A stretch of DNA of 64,000 bases from Geodermatophilus poikilotrophus (GCF_900111455.1 NZ_FOIE01000006.1:62001-126000), one strand, 5' to 3'; positions 48,470 through 58,080 are shown, numbered from the stretch's first letter. A program made the numbers and translations. Notes: generated from the sequence alone by a model not told the origin.

Positions 48470-49240
48470 ATGATCGAGCTGCGCACCCCGGGTGAGCTGG
48501 ACGCCATGCGCGCCGCCGGAGCGGTCGTGGCCGACATGCTGGCCGCCGTCCGCGCCGCCGCGACCCCGGGCGTCAGGCTGACCGAGTTGGACGAGGTGGC
48601 CCGGGCCGTCCTGGCCGATGCCGGCGCCACCTCACCGTTCCTCGGCTACGCACCGCTGGCCACCACGCCGCCGTTCCCCGGTGTCGTCTGCCTGTCGGTC
48701 AACGACGTCGCGCTGCACGGCATCCCGACACCGGAGGAGCTCCAGGACGGCGACCTGCTCAGCGTCGACGCCGGAGCCACCCTCGACGGCTGGGTGGGCG
48801 ATGCCGCGATCACCTTCCCGGTGGGCACGCCGCGACCGGAGGACCTCGAGCTCGTCGCGACCACCGAGCGCGCGCTGGCGGCCGGGATCGCCGCGGCCGT
48901 CGTCGGCAACCGCGTCGGCGACATCTCGGCGGCGATCGGCGCGGTGGGCCGGGCCGGGGGCTGCGGGATCAACACCGACCAGGGCGGGCACGGTGTGGGC
49001 CGCTCGATGCACGAGCCGCCGTCCGTCCCGAACGAGGGCCGCCCCGGCCGCGGGCTGCCGCTGCGCCCCGGCCTGGTGATCGCGATCGAGCCCTGGTTCC
49101 TCGCCGGTGGCAGCGACGACTACCGGGTCGCCGCCGACGGCTGGACGCTGTACAGCGCCGACGGCAGCCGCGCGGCGCACGTCGAGCACACCGTCGCGGT
49201 CACCGAGGACGGCCCCCGGATCCTCACCGCCCCGCGCTGA
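48470..49240 (+). CDS. map: Type I methionine aminopeptidase
   Basis: 256 aa. The five dinuclear-metal ligands are in place: Asp in LSVDAGATLDG, Asp in VGDAAITF, His in GHGVGRSMHEPP, Glu in VIAIEPWF and Glu in HVEHTVAV. It removes the initiator Met from nascent proteins. The N-terminus IELRTPGELDAMRAAGAVVA is normal, without the zinc-finger extension of some actinobacterial paralogues. ATG 48470 has GAGGAGGA just upstream. Paired GATCGCCGATC dyads precede it. Confidence 0.93.
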   Translation: MIELRTPGELDAMRAAGAVVADMLAAVRAAATPGVRLTELDEVARAVLADAGATSPFLGYAPLATTPPFPGVVCLSVNDVALHGIPTPEELQDGDLLSVDAGATLDGWVGDAAITFPVGTPRPEDLELVATTERALAAGIAAAVVGNRVGDISAAIGAVGRAGGCGINTDQGGHGVGRSMHEPPSVPNEGRPGRGLPLRPGLVIAIEPWFLAGGSDDYRVAADGWTLYSADGSRAAHVEHTVAVTEDGPRILTAPR

Positions 49241-49254
49241 TCACCACGGGGGCG

Positions 49255-49570
49255 TCAGAGAGCGCGGGCCGTCTCCAACTTGAGGCCCATCGTGCCGGTG
49301 GACCGTGCTCCGGTGGGCCGGGACCCGGACCTTCCGTGGCAGCGCTGCGCCCGGGTGTTGTCCGCGTGGACGTACAGCCGCGCGCGGGACGCCCCCCGCT
49401 CCCGCAGCCGCGGACGCGGGCACGGGGGCCGGCGTCGAGCGAGGAGGCCCGGGCCCGCCCTGCCAGAACTCGTCAGGACGGGCCACTGCGTCGTCGTGGG
49501 ACTCGACGAAGGCCATCGGCGCGGCCTCGTTCGACAAGGGCACCGGGCGGACCGTGTACCCCGTCGTCAC
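49255..49570 (-). pseudogene. GNAT acetyltransferase, internally deleted remnant
   Basis: On the minus strand the start reads MTTGYTVRPVPLSNEAAP up to PDEFWQGG, like a GNAT N-terminus. In another frame RERGASRARLYVHADNTRAQ and GTMGLKLETARAL end at the stop at 49255, matching the C-terminal GNAT helix and final strand (the usual Y-x-G-F region is degenerate). Only ~105 codons remain of ~170 and the frames do not join. Confidence 0.6.
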
Positions 49571-49609
49571 CGGTGCTGCCGCCCCGTCACCACTCCGCCG
49601 GACCCGGGG

Positions 49610-50758
49610 TCACCCCAGGGCCTGGTCCAGGTCGGCGATCAGGTCCTCGACGTCCTCGATGCCGACCGAGAGGCGGACCAGGTCGGCCGGCACCTCCAGC
49701 GGCGAGCCGGCCGCGCTGGCGTGGGTCATCCGCGCCGGGTGCTCGATCAGCGACTCCACCCCGCCCAGGGACTCCGCGAGGGTGAAGACCTGCGCCCGCT
49801 CGCACACCCGCAGCGCGACCTCCTCCCCGCCGGCCAGCCGGAACGAGAGCATCCCGCCGAACCCGGACATCTGCTTGGCGGCGATCTCGTGCCCGGGGTG
49901 GTCGGGCAGGCCCGGGTAGCGCACCGAGGCGACGGCGGGGTGGCCGAGCAGGAACTCCGCCACCCGGGCGGCGTTGTCCTGGTGCCGGTCCATCCGGACG
50001 CCGAGGGTCTTGATCCCGCGCAGCACCAGCCAGTCGGCCAGCGGGCCGGAGACGGCACCCATCGCGTTCTGCGAGAAGGCCAGCTGCTCGGCGAGCTCCG
50101 GGTCGTCCCCGACCACCAGCGCGCCGCCGACGACGTCGGAGTGCCCACCGAGGTACTTCGTCGTCGAGTGGACGACGACGTCGGCGCCCAGGGTCAGCGG
50201 CTGCTGCAGGTAGGGCGAGGCGAAGGTGTTGTCGACGACGAGCAGCGCACCGGCGTCGTGGGCGACCTCGGCGGTCAGCGCGATGTCGGCGATGTTGAGC
50301 AGCGGGTTGGTCGGCGTCTCGCACCAGACGACCCGCGTGCTGGGCCGGATCGCCGCCCGCAGCGCGTCGGGGTCGTTGAGGTCGGCGGGCGTGTGCTCGA
50401 CGCCCCAGCGGGAGGCCACCTTGGAGATGAGGCGGAACGTCCCGCCGTAGGCGTCGCCCCCGAGGACGACGTGGCTGCCCGGCTCGCAGAACGTCCGCAG
50501 CAGCGTGTCCTCGGCGGCCAGGCCGGAGGCGAACGCCAGCCCGGTGCGGCCCTGTTCGAGGGCGGCCAGCGCCTCCTGCAGCGCCGTGCGGGTGGGGTTG
50601 GCGCTGCGGGCGTACTCGTAGCCGCCGCGCAGCCCGCCGACGCCGTCCTGTTTGAAGGTGGTCGCCAGGTGCAGCGGGACGACGACGTCGCCGGTCGCCG
50701 GGTCCGGGTCCTGCCCGGCGTGGATGGCGCGGGTGTTGAAGCCGTGCGTGGGGCTCAT
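49610..50758 (-). CDS. metB: Cystathionine gamma-synthase/lyase
   Basis: 382-aa PLP enzyme of the Cys/Met metabolism family. The PLP lysine is in STTKYLGGHSDVVGG; VVWCETPTNPLLNIAD, DNTFASPYLQQPL and the N-terminal GFNTRAIHAGQDPDPATGDV are canonical. It makes cystathionine from an O-acylated homoserine plus cysteine, or splits it. It overlaps the stop of cbs by ATGA, forming a transsulfuration operon with cbs first. ATG 50758. Confidence 0.93.
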   Translation of the reverse strand: MSPTHGFNTRAIHAGQDPDPATGDVVVPLHLATTFKQDGVGGLRGGYEYARSANPTRTALQEALAALEQGRTGLAFASGLAAEDTLLRTFCEPGSHVVLGGDAYGGTFRLISKVASRWGVEHTPADLNDPDALRAAIRPSTRVVWCETPTNPLLNIADIALTAEVAHDAGALLVVDNTFASPYLQQPLTLGADVVVHSTTKYLGGHSDVVGGALVVGDDPELAEQLAFSQNAMGAVSGPLADWLVLRGIKTLGVRMDRHQDNAARVAEFLLGHPAVASVRYPGLPDHPGHEIAAKQMSGFGGMLSFRLAGGEEVALRVCERAQVFTLAESLGGVESLIEHPARMTHASAAGSPLEVPADLVRLSVGIEDVEDLIADLDQALG

Positions 50759-52149
50759 GACTCGACGGTAGGAGCCGGCCCGGCGAGGTGCCCGAGCACG
50801 TCCTGCCTGGTGACGACGCCGGCCGGCTTGCCCTCCTCGTGCACCAGCAGCGCGTCCGCCGTCCCCAGGGCCGCGACCGCGGCGCTGACCGGCTCGCCGG
50901 AGCCGATGATCGGCAGCGGCGGGGACATGTGCCGCTCCACCCGGTCGGCGAGGTTGGCCCGCCCGGCGAACAGCGCGTCGAGCAGCGCCTTCTCCTCGAC
51001 CGACCCGACGACCTCCCCGGCGGTCACCGGGGGCTCGGCACGCACCACCGGCAGCTGGCTGACGCCGTACTCGCGGAGGATGTCGATGGCGTCGCGCACG
51101 GTCTCGTTGGGGTGGGTGTGCACCAGCTCCGGCGTCGCCCCGCCCTTGCCGGCGAGCAGCTCGCCGACGGTGCCCTCGGTGGCCTGCTCCAGGAAGCCGT
51201 AGTCGGCCATCCAGTCGTCGTTGTAGATCTTGCCGAGGTAGCCGCGGCCGCCGTCGGGCAGCAGCACCACCACGACGTCGTCCCGGGTCAGCCGCTCGGC
51301 GGCACGCAGCGCGCCGGCCACCGCCATGCCGCACGAGCCGCCCACCAGCAACCCCTCCTCGCGGGCCAGCCGGCGGGTCATCGCGAAGGAGTCCCCGTCG
51401 CTGACGGCGACGATCTCGTCGGCGATGGAGCGGTCGTAGGCGTCGGGCCAGAAGTCCTCGCCCACGCCCTCGACCAGGTAGGGGCGTCCGGTGCCACCGG
51501 AGTAGACCGACCCCTCCGGGTCGACGCCGACCACCCGCACCCGCCCGCCGGAGGCCTCCTTGAGGTAGCGGCCGGTGCCGCTGATCGTGCCGCCGGTGCC
51601 GACGCCGGTGACGAAGCAGGTCACCCGGCCGTCGGTCTGCTCCCAGATCTCCGGGCCGGTGCTCTCGTAGTGCGACTGCGGGTTGGCCGGGTTGGCGTAC
51701 TGGTCGGGCTTCCAGCCACCGGGGATCTCGCGGGCCAGCCGGTCGGAGACCGAGTAGTAGGAGCGCGGGTCGGCCGGGTCGACGGCGGTCGGGCAGACGT
51801 GCACCTCGGCGCCGTAGGCCTTGAGCACGTCGATCTTCTCCTTGCCCACCTTGTCGGGGCAGACGAAGACGCAGCGGTAGCCGCGCTGCTGCGCGACCAG
51901 GGCCAGCCCGATGCCGGTGTTGCCGCTGGTCGGCTCCACGATGGTGCCGCCGGGCCGCAGCGCACCGCTGGCCTCGGCGGCGTCGACCATCCGCACGGCG
52001 ATCCGGTCCTTCACCGAGCCGCCGGGGTTGAGGTACTCGACCTTGGCCAGCACCAGGGGCGCGTCCGGCCCGAGGTCGCGGGTCACGGACGTCAGCCGGA
52101 CCAGCGGGGTGTGCCCGACCAGTTCGATGACGTTCTCGACGTACTGCAC
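50755..52149 (-). CDS. cbs: Cystathionine beta-synthase
   Basis: 464 aa. The PLP lysine is in NPGGSVKDRIAVRM, the substrate loop PTSGNTGIGLAL, the phosphate cup GVGTGGTISGTGRYL and SVGG-like GGSCGMAVAG near the end of the catalytic domain. A C-terminal tandem CBS module (EYGVSQLPVVRAEPPVTAG and ADALLVHEEGKPAGVVTRQD) regulates the enzyme in some lineages. It condenses serine with homocysteine. GTG 52149 has GAGGAGG 6 nt upstream. It is coupled to metB through an ATGA overlap. Confidence 0.95.
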   Translation of the reverse strand: MQYVENVIELVGHTPLVRLTSVTRDLGPDAPLVLAKVEYLNPGGSVKDRIAVRMVDAAEASGALRPGGTIVEPTSGNTGIGLALVAQQRGYRCVFVCPDKVGKEKIDVLKAYGAEVHVCPTAVDPADPRSYYSVSDRLAREIPGGWKPDQYANPANPQSHYESTGPEIWEQTDGRVTCFVTGVGTGGTISGTGRYLKEASGGRVRVVGVDPEGSVYSGGTGRPYLVEGVGEDFWPDAYDRSIADEIVAVSDGDSFAMTRRLAREEGLLVGGSCGMAVAGALRAAERLTRDDVVVVLLPDGGRGYLGKIYNDDWMADYGFLEQATEGTVGELLAGKGGATPELVHTHPNETVRDAIDILREYGVSQLPVVRAEPPVTAGEVVGSVEEKALLDALFAGRANLADRVERHMSPPLPIIGSGEPVSAAVAALGTADALLVHEEGKPAGVVTRQDVLGHLAGPAPTVES

Positions 52150-52368
52150 GCAGACCTCCTCGACCGGCGCCCCGGACGGGCGCTCGGCGCCCCATCCCAC
52201 CACCGCCGACGACTCCCGCGCCGGGGAGCCGTCCGACCAGCATGACGACGACGGACCTGCGGGTCGACGAGGGGTACGCACCGAGTTGGCCGGGGTCGTC
52301 GACGGGTTCCTCGGCTGACCGGATCCCCGGGTGTTGTCGGCGGAGCCGGTCAGCCGGGACGATGCGGC

Positions 52369-53148
52369 ATGACCGAGAGCTTCCCCACCGTGCCGCTCGA
52401 CGGTGCCCCCGGCATGCCGCTGCTCGGCTTCGGGACCTGGCTGATGAACGGCTCGGAGTGCTACGAGGCCGTCCGCACCGCCCTGGACGCCGGCTACCGG
52501 CACCTCGACACCGCGGCGATCTACCGCAACGAGCCCGAGGTCGGGCGGGCGCTGCGCGACTCCGGCGTCGAGCGGGACGAGGTCTTCCTGACGACCAAGC
52601 TGCCGCCGCCACGAGCCGACCAGGCCGACCAGGTGCTGGCGGGGTCCCTCGACGCGCTCGGCGTCGACGCGGTCGACCTGTGGCTCGTCCACTGGCCGCC
52701 CGGCGGTGCCCGGCCGGACGTCTGGGAGCGCTTCGTCGCCGCCCGCGAGGCCGGCCGCGCCCGGGCGATCGGCGTGAGCAACTACTCGCTGGAGCAGGTC
52801 GACGAGCTGACCGGTGCGACCGGCGTGACGCCGCAGGTCAACCAGGTCAGCTGGGCCCCGTCGCTGTACGACCCGGCCGTCGAGGCCGGGCACCGGGAAC
52901 GCGGCGTCGTCCTGGAGGGCTACAGCCCGTTCAAGAACACCGACCTCGGCGACCCGGTGCTGCGCGAGGTCGCCGACGCGCACGGCGTCACCCCGGCGCA
53001 GGTGGTGCTGCGCTGGCACGTCGAGCACGGCGTCGTCGTCATCCCCAAGTCGGCCACCCCGGAGCGGATCCGGGCCAACCTGGCGATCGACGGTTTCTCG
53101 CTCACCGACGACGAGGTCGCCCGGATCGACGGCCTGGCGGAGGTCTGA
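52369..53148 (+). CDS. Aldo/keto reductase (AKR5-like)
   Basis: 259-aa NADPH-dependent reductase with the full tetrad: Asp in HLDTAAIYRNE with its Tyr, Lys in LTTKLPPP and His in LVHWPPGG. C-terminal VVIPKSATPERIRANLAI is the NADP-phosphate loop. Substrate unknown; this subgroup reduces small carbonyls and 2,5-diketo-gluconate-like compounds. ATG 52369. It is divergent from cbs and 100 bp upstream of the P450 gene. Confidence 0.92.
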   Translation: MTESFPTVPLDGAPGMPLLGFGTWLMNGSECYEAVRTALDAGYRHLDTAAIYRNEPEVGRALRDSGVERDEVFLTTKLPPPRADQADQVLAGSLDALGVDAVDLWLVHWPPGGARPDVWERFVAAREAGRARAIGVSNYSLEQVDELTGATGVTPQVNQVSWAPSLYDPAVEAGHRERGVVLEGYSPFKNTDLGDPVLREVADAHGVTPAQVVLRWHVEHGVVVIPKSATPERIRANLAIDGFSLTDDEVARIDGLAEV

Positions 53149-53248
53149 GCCGCGGCGGAGCACGCCGGTGACACGCCGTCCGGCCTTGCCGCCTGCGTCC
53201 CCCGCCCCGAGGCTGGGTCGATGAGCCGGCTGAGCAGGGGGTCCTGAG

Positions 53249-54469
53249 ATGACGGCGGTCGACGCCTCGGTCTTCGAGGGCTCCTTCTGGCGCGACCCCT
53301 ATCCCGCCTACGAGCGGCTGCGCGCCCAGGCGCCGGTGCGCGAGGTGGCGCTGCCGCGGGGCGGCACCACGTGGCTGGTGACCCGGTACGACGACGTGCG
53401 GGCGGCCTTCACCGACCCCCGCCTGGTCAAGGACCACCGCGCGACCCTGCCGCCGGAGGTCCGCGCGCAGGCCCCGCGCCTGCCGGGCCCCTTCGGCTCG
53501 ATGATGATCCTGCTCGACCCGCCGGACCACACCCGGCTGCGCCGGCTGGTCTCCCGGGCCTTCACCGCGCGACGCACCGCCGAGCTGCGCCCCCGCATCG
53601 AGGTGCTGGCCGCCGCCCTGCTCGACGCGGTGCCGGAGGCCGAGCCGGTGGACCTGCTGGCCGGCTACGCGGTGCCGTTGCCCATGGCCGTCATCTGCGA
53701 GCTGCTCGGGGTGCCCGATCCCGACCGCGACGCCTTCGGCACCTGGTCGCGCGCGCTGGTCGACGACCACGACGACGTGGACCAGCAGCAGGCCACCGCG
53801 GGGCTGGCCGAGTACCTGTACGCCCTCGTCGAGACCAAGCGGAGCACCCCGGACGGCGCCCTGATCTCGGCCCTGGTCGAGGTCTCCGACGCCGGTGACC
53901 AGCTCAGCACCGAGGAGGTCGTCGCGATGGGCGTGCTGCTGCTCATCGCCGGCCACGAGACCACGGCCAACCTCATCGGCAACGCGGTGCTGGGCGTGGC
54001 CACCGACGCCGCGCTGCGCGAGCACCTGCTCGCCGACCCGCAGCGGATCCCCGCGGCGGTCGAGGAGTTCCTGCGCTGGGACGGCCCCGTGCACAACGCC
54101 CCCCTGCGCTTCGCCGCCGAGGACGTCGAGTACTCGGGCACCACCATCCCCGCGGGTTCGGTGGTCACGCTCTCCGTGGGCGCGGCCAACCGCGACCCGG
54201 GACGCTTCGACCGGCCCGAGCTGCTCGACCCCGACCGCGACGCCGGTGGGCACCTGGCCTTCGGCCACGGGCTGCACTACTGCCTGGGCGCACCCCTGGC
54301 GCGTCTGGAGGGGGAGGTGGCCCTGCGCTCGCTGCTCGACCGGTACCCCGACCTGCGCCTGGCCGTGCCCCCGGAGGACCTGCACCACCGGCGCAGCGTC
54401 ATCGTCCACGCCCTGGAGCAGCTGCCGGTGGTGCTGCGCCCCGCGGCCGCGGGGAGCGCCTCCGCGTAG
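53249..54469 (+). CDS. Cytochrome P450 (CYP107-like)
   Basis: 406 aa. The heme Cys is about residue 345 in FGHGLHYCLGAPLAR; the oxygen-activation helix reads AGHETT at 234-239 and the ExxR helix is EEFLR. LDPPDHTRLRRLVSRAFT is the B/C-helix signature. It is soluble and should need a ferredoxin and reductase, which are not in this window. Substrate unknown; no biosynthetic cluster surrounds it. ATG 53249 with no strong ribosome site. An aldo/keto reductase follows after 48 bp. Confidence 0.93.
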   Translation: MTAVDASVFEGSFWRDPYPAYERLRAQAPVREVALPRGGTTWLVTRYDDVRAAFTDPRLVKDHRATLPPEVRAQAPRLPGPFGSMMILLDPPDHTRLRRLVSRAFTARRTAELRPRIEVLAAALLDAVPEAEPVDLLAGYAVPLPMAVICELLGVPDPDRDAFGTWSRALVDDHDDVDQQQATAGLAEYLYALVETKRSTPDGALISALVEVSDAGDQLSTEEVVAMGVLLLIAGHETTANLIGNAVLGVATDAALREHLLADPQRIPAAVEEFLRWDGPVHNAPLRFAAEDVEYSGTTIPAGSVVTLSVGAANRDPGRFDRPELLDPDRDAGGHLAFGHGLHYCLGAPLARLEGEVALRSLLDRYPDLRLAVPPEDLHHRRSVIVHALEQLPVVLRPAAAGSASA

Positions 54470-54517
54470 TTAGCCGGGCGGTGGCGGGCTCCCGAGGGGC
54501 GGGACGAGGATGCCGGG

Positions 54518-55534
54518 GTGACCTCTCCCTCTCCTGTCGGTACCCGCACGCTCGGCCGCGACGGCCTGGTCGTCCCCGCCCTCGGCCTCGGCTGCATGGG
54601 CATGAGCCAGATGTACGGCGCGGCCGACCGCGACGAGTCGATCGCGACCGTGCACCGCGCGCTCGACCTCGGCGTCACCTTCCTCGACACGTCCGACGTC
54701 TACGGCGACGGGCACAACGAGGAGCTGGTGGGGGAGGCGATCGCCGGACGGCGGGACGAGGTGCAGCTGGCCACCAAGTTCTCGCTCTCGCGCAACGACC
54801 GCGGGGGCATGGACATCGACGGCCGCCCGGAGAACGTGCGGGCCCGCGTCGAGGCCAGCCTGCGCCGGCTCCGGGTCGACGTGATCGACCTGTACTACCA
54901 GCACCGGGTCGACCCGACGGTGCCGATCGAGGACACCGTCGGCGCGATGGCCGAGCTCGTGCAGCAGGGCAAGGTCCGGTACCTGGGGCTGTCGGAGGCC
55001 AGCGCCGCGTCGATCCGCCGCGCCGTCGCCGTCCACCCGATCGCCGCGCTGCAGAGCGAGTGGTCGCTGTGGACCCGCGACCTGGAAGCCGAGGTGCTGG
55101 GTGTCGCCCGCGAGCACGGCATCGGCATCGTGCCGTTCAGCCCGCTGGGCCGCGGCTTCCTGACCGGCGCGATCCGCAGCCCGGAGGACTTCGCCGAGGA
55201 CGACTGGCGCCGCGGCCACCCGCGCTTCACCGGCGAGGCCTTCGCGGCCAACCTCCGGCTGGTCGACGCGGTCCGGGCGCTGGCCGAGGAGAAGGGCTGC
55301 ACGCCCGGCCAGCTGGCGCTGGCCTGGGTCCTCGCCCAGGGGGACGACGTCGTGCCGATCCCCGGCACCAAGCGGCGCAGCTACCTGGAGGAGAACGTCG
55401 CGGCCGCCGCCGTCGAGCTCTCGGACGACGACCTCGCGCGGCTCGGCGACATCGCGCCGCCCGGGGTGGCCCAGGGCGGGCGCTACGTCGACAGCTCTTA
55501 CGCGTACGGCGACAGCCCGGAGCGCGCGGCGTGA
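54518..55534 (+). CDS. Aldo/keto reductase (AKR13-like)
   Basis: 338 aa. [20 protein letters not shown] and [20 protein letters not shown] give the Asp/Tyr residues, LATKFSL the Lys and [11 protein letters not shown] the His; [14 protein letters not shown] is the cofactor loop. The LGCMGMS start marks the general oxidoreductase AKR13/YakC type. Substrate unknown. GTG 54518. The stop overlaps the next hydrolase gene (GTGA), which itself overlaps the XdhC-like gene, so three genes form one coupled operon. Confidence 0.9.
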   Translation: MTSPSPVGTRTLGRDGLVVPALGLGCMGMSQMYGAADRDESIATVHRALDLGVTFLDTSDVYGDGHNEELVGEAIAGRRDEVQLATKFSLSRNDRGGMDIDGRPENVRARVEASLRRLRVDVIDLYYQHRVDPTVPIEDTVGAMAELVQQGKVRYLGLSEASAASIRRAVAVHPIAALQSEWSLWTRDLEAEVLGVAREHGIGIVPFSPLGRGFLTGAIRSPEDFAEDDWRRGHPRFTGEAFAANLRLVDAVRALAEEKGCTPGQLALAWVLAQGDDVVPIPGTKRRSYLEENVAAAAVELSDDDLARLGDIAPPGVAQGGRYVDSSYAYGDSPERAA

Positions 55535-56319
55535 CCGTGCCGGCGACGAGGCGGCGGGTGCCCGGCGCCGACGGCGTCGAGGTCGCCGTGCACCGGTGGG
55601 GCGCCCCCGGTGACCTGCCGCCGGTCTACCTCCAGCACGGCTTCGTCGCGGACACCCGGCTCAACTGGGTCGGCACCGGGACCGTCGGTGTCCTCCTGTC
55701 GGCCGGGCGGGAGGTCGTCGGCGTCGACGCCCGCGGGCACGGGCGGTCGGACAAGCCGCACGACCCCGCCGCCTACGGGGAGCTCCGGATGGCCGACGAC
55801 CTGCGACGGGTGGCCGACGCACTCGGCCACGACTCCTTCGACCTGGCCGGCTACTCGATGGGCGCGACGGTCGCGATGCTGACCGCAGCCGCCGACCGGA
55901 GGGTGCGCCGGCTGGTGGTGGGTGGTGCCGGCGCCGCGTTCGTCGAGCCGGGGGGTGCCGAGCGCCACCGCGTCCTCATGGCCGGGCTGGCCGCCGCGCT
56001 GGAGACGGCCGACGTCGCCGACGTGCGCGACCCGGCCACCGTCGCCTTCCGCCGGATGGCCGACGCCCTCGCCGCCGACCGGCACGCCCTGGCCGCGCAC
56101 GCCCGCGCCGTGCACACCCGCGAGGTGGACCTGGCAGCGATCACCGCGCCCACGCTCGTCCTCGCCGGCGACGCCGATCCGCTGGCGGCCCGCCCGGAGG
56201 CGCTCGCCGCGGCCATCCCCGGTGCCCGGGTGACCGTCGTCCCCGGCGACCACTCGACCACGCTCCGGACGCCGGCCTTCGCCACGGCGCTGGCCGACTT
56301 CCTCGGGGAGGCGTCGTGA
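55531..56319 (+). CDS. Alpha/beta hydrolase
   Basis: 262 aa. The nucleophile elbow GYSMGA gives the catalytic Ser ([12 protein letters not shown]); [14 protein letters not shown] is the oxyanion loop, LAGDADPLA the acid region and VPGDHSTTL the catalytic His. It is part of the aldo/keto reductase-hydrolase-XdhC operon through GTGA overlaps at both ends. Substrate unknown. Confidence 0.87.
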   Translation: MTVPATRRRVPGADGVEVAVHRWGAPGDLPPVYLQHGFVADTRLNWVGTGTVGVLLSAGREVVGVDARGHGRSDKPHDPAAYGELRMADDLRRVADALGHDSFDLAGYSMGATVAMLTAAADRRVRRLVVGGAGAAFVEPGGAERHRVLMAGLAAALETADVADVRDPATVAFRRMADALAADRHALAAHARAVHTREVDLAAITAPTLVLAGDADPLAARPEALAAAIPGARVTVVPGDHSTTLRTPAFATALADFLGEAS

Positions 56320-56819
56320 CCGACCCGGGCTGCGGGGTGGCGCACGGTGCGCCCGCCGACGAGGCCACCGGCCGGGTGCTGGTCGCGGTCTTCGCCTCGC
56401 CGGTGGCCGAGGTGCTGCTGCGCTGGGCACCCGAGCTGGGCTTCCGCGCCCGGCTGCTCGACCCCGACCCCGCACGCGGCGCGGACCTCGGCGGCTTCGC
56501 GGAGGTCGACGGCGAGCTCGTCGACGCCGACGTCATCGTGACCGACCACCACCGACCCGAGCTCGGCGAGGTGCTGCGCGACGCGCTGGCCCGGCCGGTG
56601 CGCTGGGTCGGCGTCATGGGCAACCCGCGCCACGAGGGACCGCACGTCGCGGCGCTGGCCGTCCTCGGCGTGCCGCCGGAGGAGGTCGCCCGCGTGCACC
56701 GGCCGATCGGGCTGGACATCGGCTCGCGGACCCCGGCCGAGATCGCGTTGAGCACGCTCGCCGGGCTGCTGGCCGACCGCAACGGCCGCAGCGGCGGGTT
56801 CGCCCACCGCCCGACGTGA
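56316..56819 (+). CDS. XdhC C-terminal (Rossmann) domain protein
   Basis: 167 aa. RVLVAVFASPVAEVLLRWAP then DVIVTDHHRP, RPVRWVGVMGNPRHEG and VHRPIGLDIGSRTPAEIALS match the C-terminal half of XdhC/CoxI molybdenum-cofactor chaperones, in particular the GLDIGSRTPAEIALSI-type motif. The N-terminal CoxI domain with its Cys is absent, so it is a single-domain form. No molybdo-enzyme gene is visible here. It overlaps the hydrolase gene by GTGA; its stop overlaps GTGAGCGGGCTCGCG, the 5' end of the bridging cassette. Confidence 0.83.
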   Translation: MTDPGCGVAHGAPADEATGRVLVAVFASPVAEVLLRWAPELGFRARLLDPDPARGADLGGFAEVDGELVDADVIVTDHHRPELGEVLRDALARPVRWVGVMGNPRHEGPHVAALAVLGVPPEEVARVHRPIGLDIGSRTPAEIALSTLAGLLADRNGRSGGFAHRPT

Positions 56820-57040
56820 GCGGGCTCGCGCGGATGCGCAGGACCCTCGGCCACGGGTCGACAGCGCCGGCGGAGGGGGCGCGTGACGGGCGTCCTGCCC
56901 GATGCCGACGACGGCACCAGCGGGTTGGCGGTTGCGCTCGCCCGGGCCGGAGTCGTCCGCGGAACGACCCTCAGGGGAGCTGCGTTGACCCGGTCAGGAG
57001 GGCGGAGCCGCCGCCCCGACGACGCGAGGAGGACCCAGGG
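56816..57040 (+). other. Partial third copy of the bridging cassette and possible gene remnant
   Basis: GTGAGCGGGCTCGCG at 56816 repeats the first five codons of the adnA/adnB bridge and again overlaps the upstream stop. The rest has diverged and is about 10 bp shorter, ending GGAGGGGGCGCGTGACG, where the GTG at 56883 could begin a protein (MTGVLPDADDGTSGLAVA). That frame has no homology I recognise and runs into the next gene, so the gene that once followed xdhC is probably deleted. Confidence 0.4.
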
Positions 57041-57205
57041 ATGGCGTCGCTGTTCAGCAAGCTGGCACAGTTCGCGAACACGCCGAAGGGCCGGCAGGTC
57101 ATCGCGCAGGCCACCGACAAGGCGCAGCAGCTGGCCAAGGACCCGAAGACCCGGGCGAAGATCGACGACGCCCGTCGCCGGTTCCAGGGCGGCCGCGGCC
57201 GTTAG
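57041..57205 (+). CDS. Small conserved helical protein, function unknown
   Basis: 54 aa beginning MASLFSKLAQFANTPKGRQV and ending in a basic DDARRRFQGGRGR tail. It is entirely helical and Lys/Gln-rich. Short proteins of this type (xFxKLxxFxxSPxGR) are common in actinobacteria. ATG 57041 has GAGGAGGA 7-9 nt upstream. It converges on hisN with a palindromic repeat between. Confidence 0.7.
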   Translation: MASLFSKLAQFANTPKGRQVIAQATDKAQQLAKDPKTRAKIDDARRRFQGGRGR

Positions 57206-57206
57206 G

Positions 57207-57273
57207 TGCAGGGTGGCCTCCCTGCGGGTCCCGCCGCGGGCTTGCCAGTGGCGGGGTGCGGGGAGGTCCTTCT
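57207..57273. repeat. Palindromic repeat between converging genes
   Basis: CCTCCCTGCGGGTCCCGCCG, then GCGGGCTTGCCAGTGGCGGG and GGGGAGGTCCTTCT up to the hisN stop (57274). CCCGCC/GGCGGG forms the inner stem and CCTCCC/GGGGAGG the outer one. Probable bidirectional terminator. Confidence 0.6.
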
Positions 57274-58080
57274 TCAGGCTGCCTGGTCGGGCGGGCGCAG
57301 CCGGCCGAGGGCGGCGTCGTGCAGCAGGCCGTTGGTGGCCAGAGCGCTGCCGCCGGCCGGCCCTGGGACGCCGGTGAGGTCGGTGAACGCGCCGCCGGCC
57401 TCCCGCACGATGACGTCGAGGGCGGCGAGGTCCCACACCGAGACCTCGGGTTCGCAGGCCACGTCCACCGACCCCTCGGCCAGCAGCACGTAGCTCCAGA
57501 AGTCGCCGTAGGCGCGGGTGCGCCACACCGACCGGGTGAGGTCGAGGAAGCCGCCGAGCAGCCCGCGCTCCTCCCAGCCGGCGAGGCTGGAGTACGACAG
57601 GCTCGCATCGGCCAGCTCGCCGATGCCCGAGACCGTGCAGCGGGTCGCCGACTCCAGCCGCCGGCCGGTCCAGGCGCCGACGCCCTTGGCCGCCCACCAG
57701 CGGCGGTTGAGCGCCGGCGCCGAGACCAGCCCGACGACCGGCTCGTCGCCGTCGAACAGCGCGATGAGGGTGGCCCACACGGGCACGCCCCGTACGAAGT
57801 TCTTGGTCCCGTCGATCGGGTCGAGCACCCAGCGCCGCGGGCCGTGGCCGGTCGCGCCCATCTCCTCGCCGAGCACCGCGTCGCGGGTCCGCGCGCGGGC
57901 CAGCGTGATGCGCAGCTGCTCCTCCACGGCCCGGTCGGCGTCGGTGACCGGCGTGAGGTCCGGCTTGGTGTCGACCTGGAGGTCCAGCGCACGGAAGCGG
58001 TCGAGGCTGATCGAGTCCGCCTGGTCGGCCAGCACGTGCGCCAGGTGCATGTCCCCCGTGTAGTCCCGGCCCGGTGTCAT
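57274..58080 (-). CDS. hisN: Histidinol-phosphatase, inositol monophosphatase family
   Basis: 268 aa. The metal sites are LGEEMGATG (Glu), WVLDPIDGTKNFVRG (Asp-Pro-Ile-Asp-Gly-Thr) and SVWDLAALDVIVREAGG (C-terminal Asp), the full IMPase set. In actinobacteria this branch (HisN) removes phosphate from histidinol phosphate. ATG 58080 is chosen because the minus strand has TAGGTT 8 nt upstream. hisN commonly lies near rsgA-aroA in actinobacteria, which supports the assignment. Confidence 0.9.
   Translation of the reverse strand: MTPGRDYTGDMHLAHVLADQADSISLDRFRALDLQVDTKPDLTPVTDADRAVEEQLRITLARARTRDAVLGEEMGATGHGPRRWVLDPIDGTKNFVRGVPVWATLIALFDGDEPVVGLVSAPALNRRWWAAKGVGAWTGRRLESATRCTVSGIGELADASLSYSSLAGWEERGLLGGFLDLTRSVWRTRAYGDFWSYVLLAEGSVDVACEPEVSVWDLAALDVIVREAGGAFTDLTGVPGPAGGSALATNGLLHDAALGRLRPPDQAA

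Noticed and set aside
53249..56819. Natural-product cluster around the P450
   Set aside because: Neighbours are generic aldo/keto reductases, a hydrolase and an XdhC fragment; no synthase or synthetase gene.
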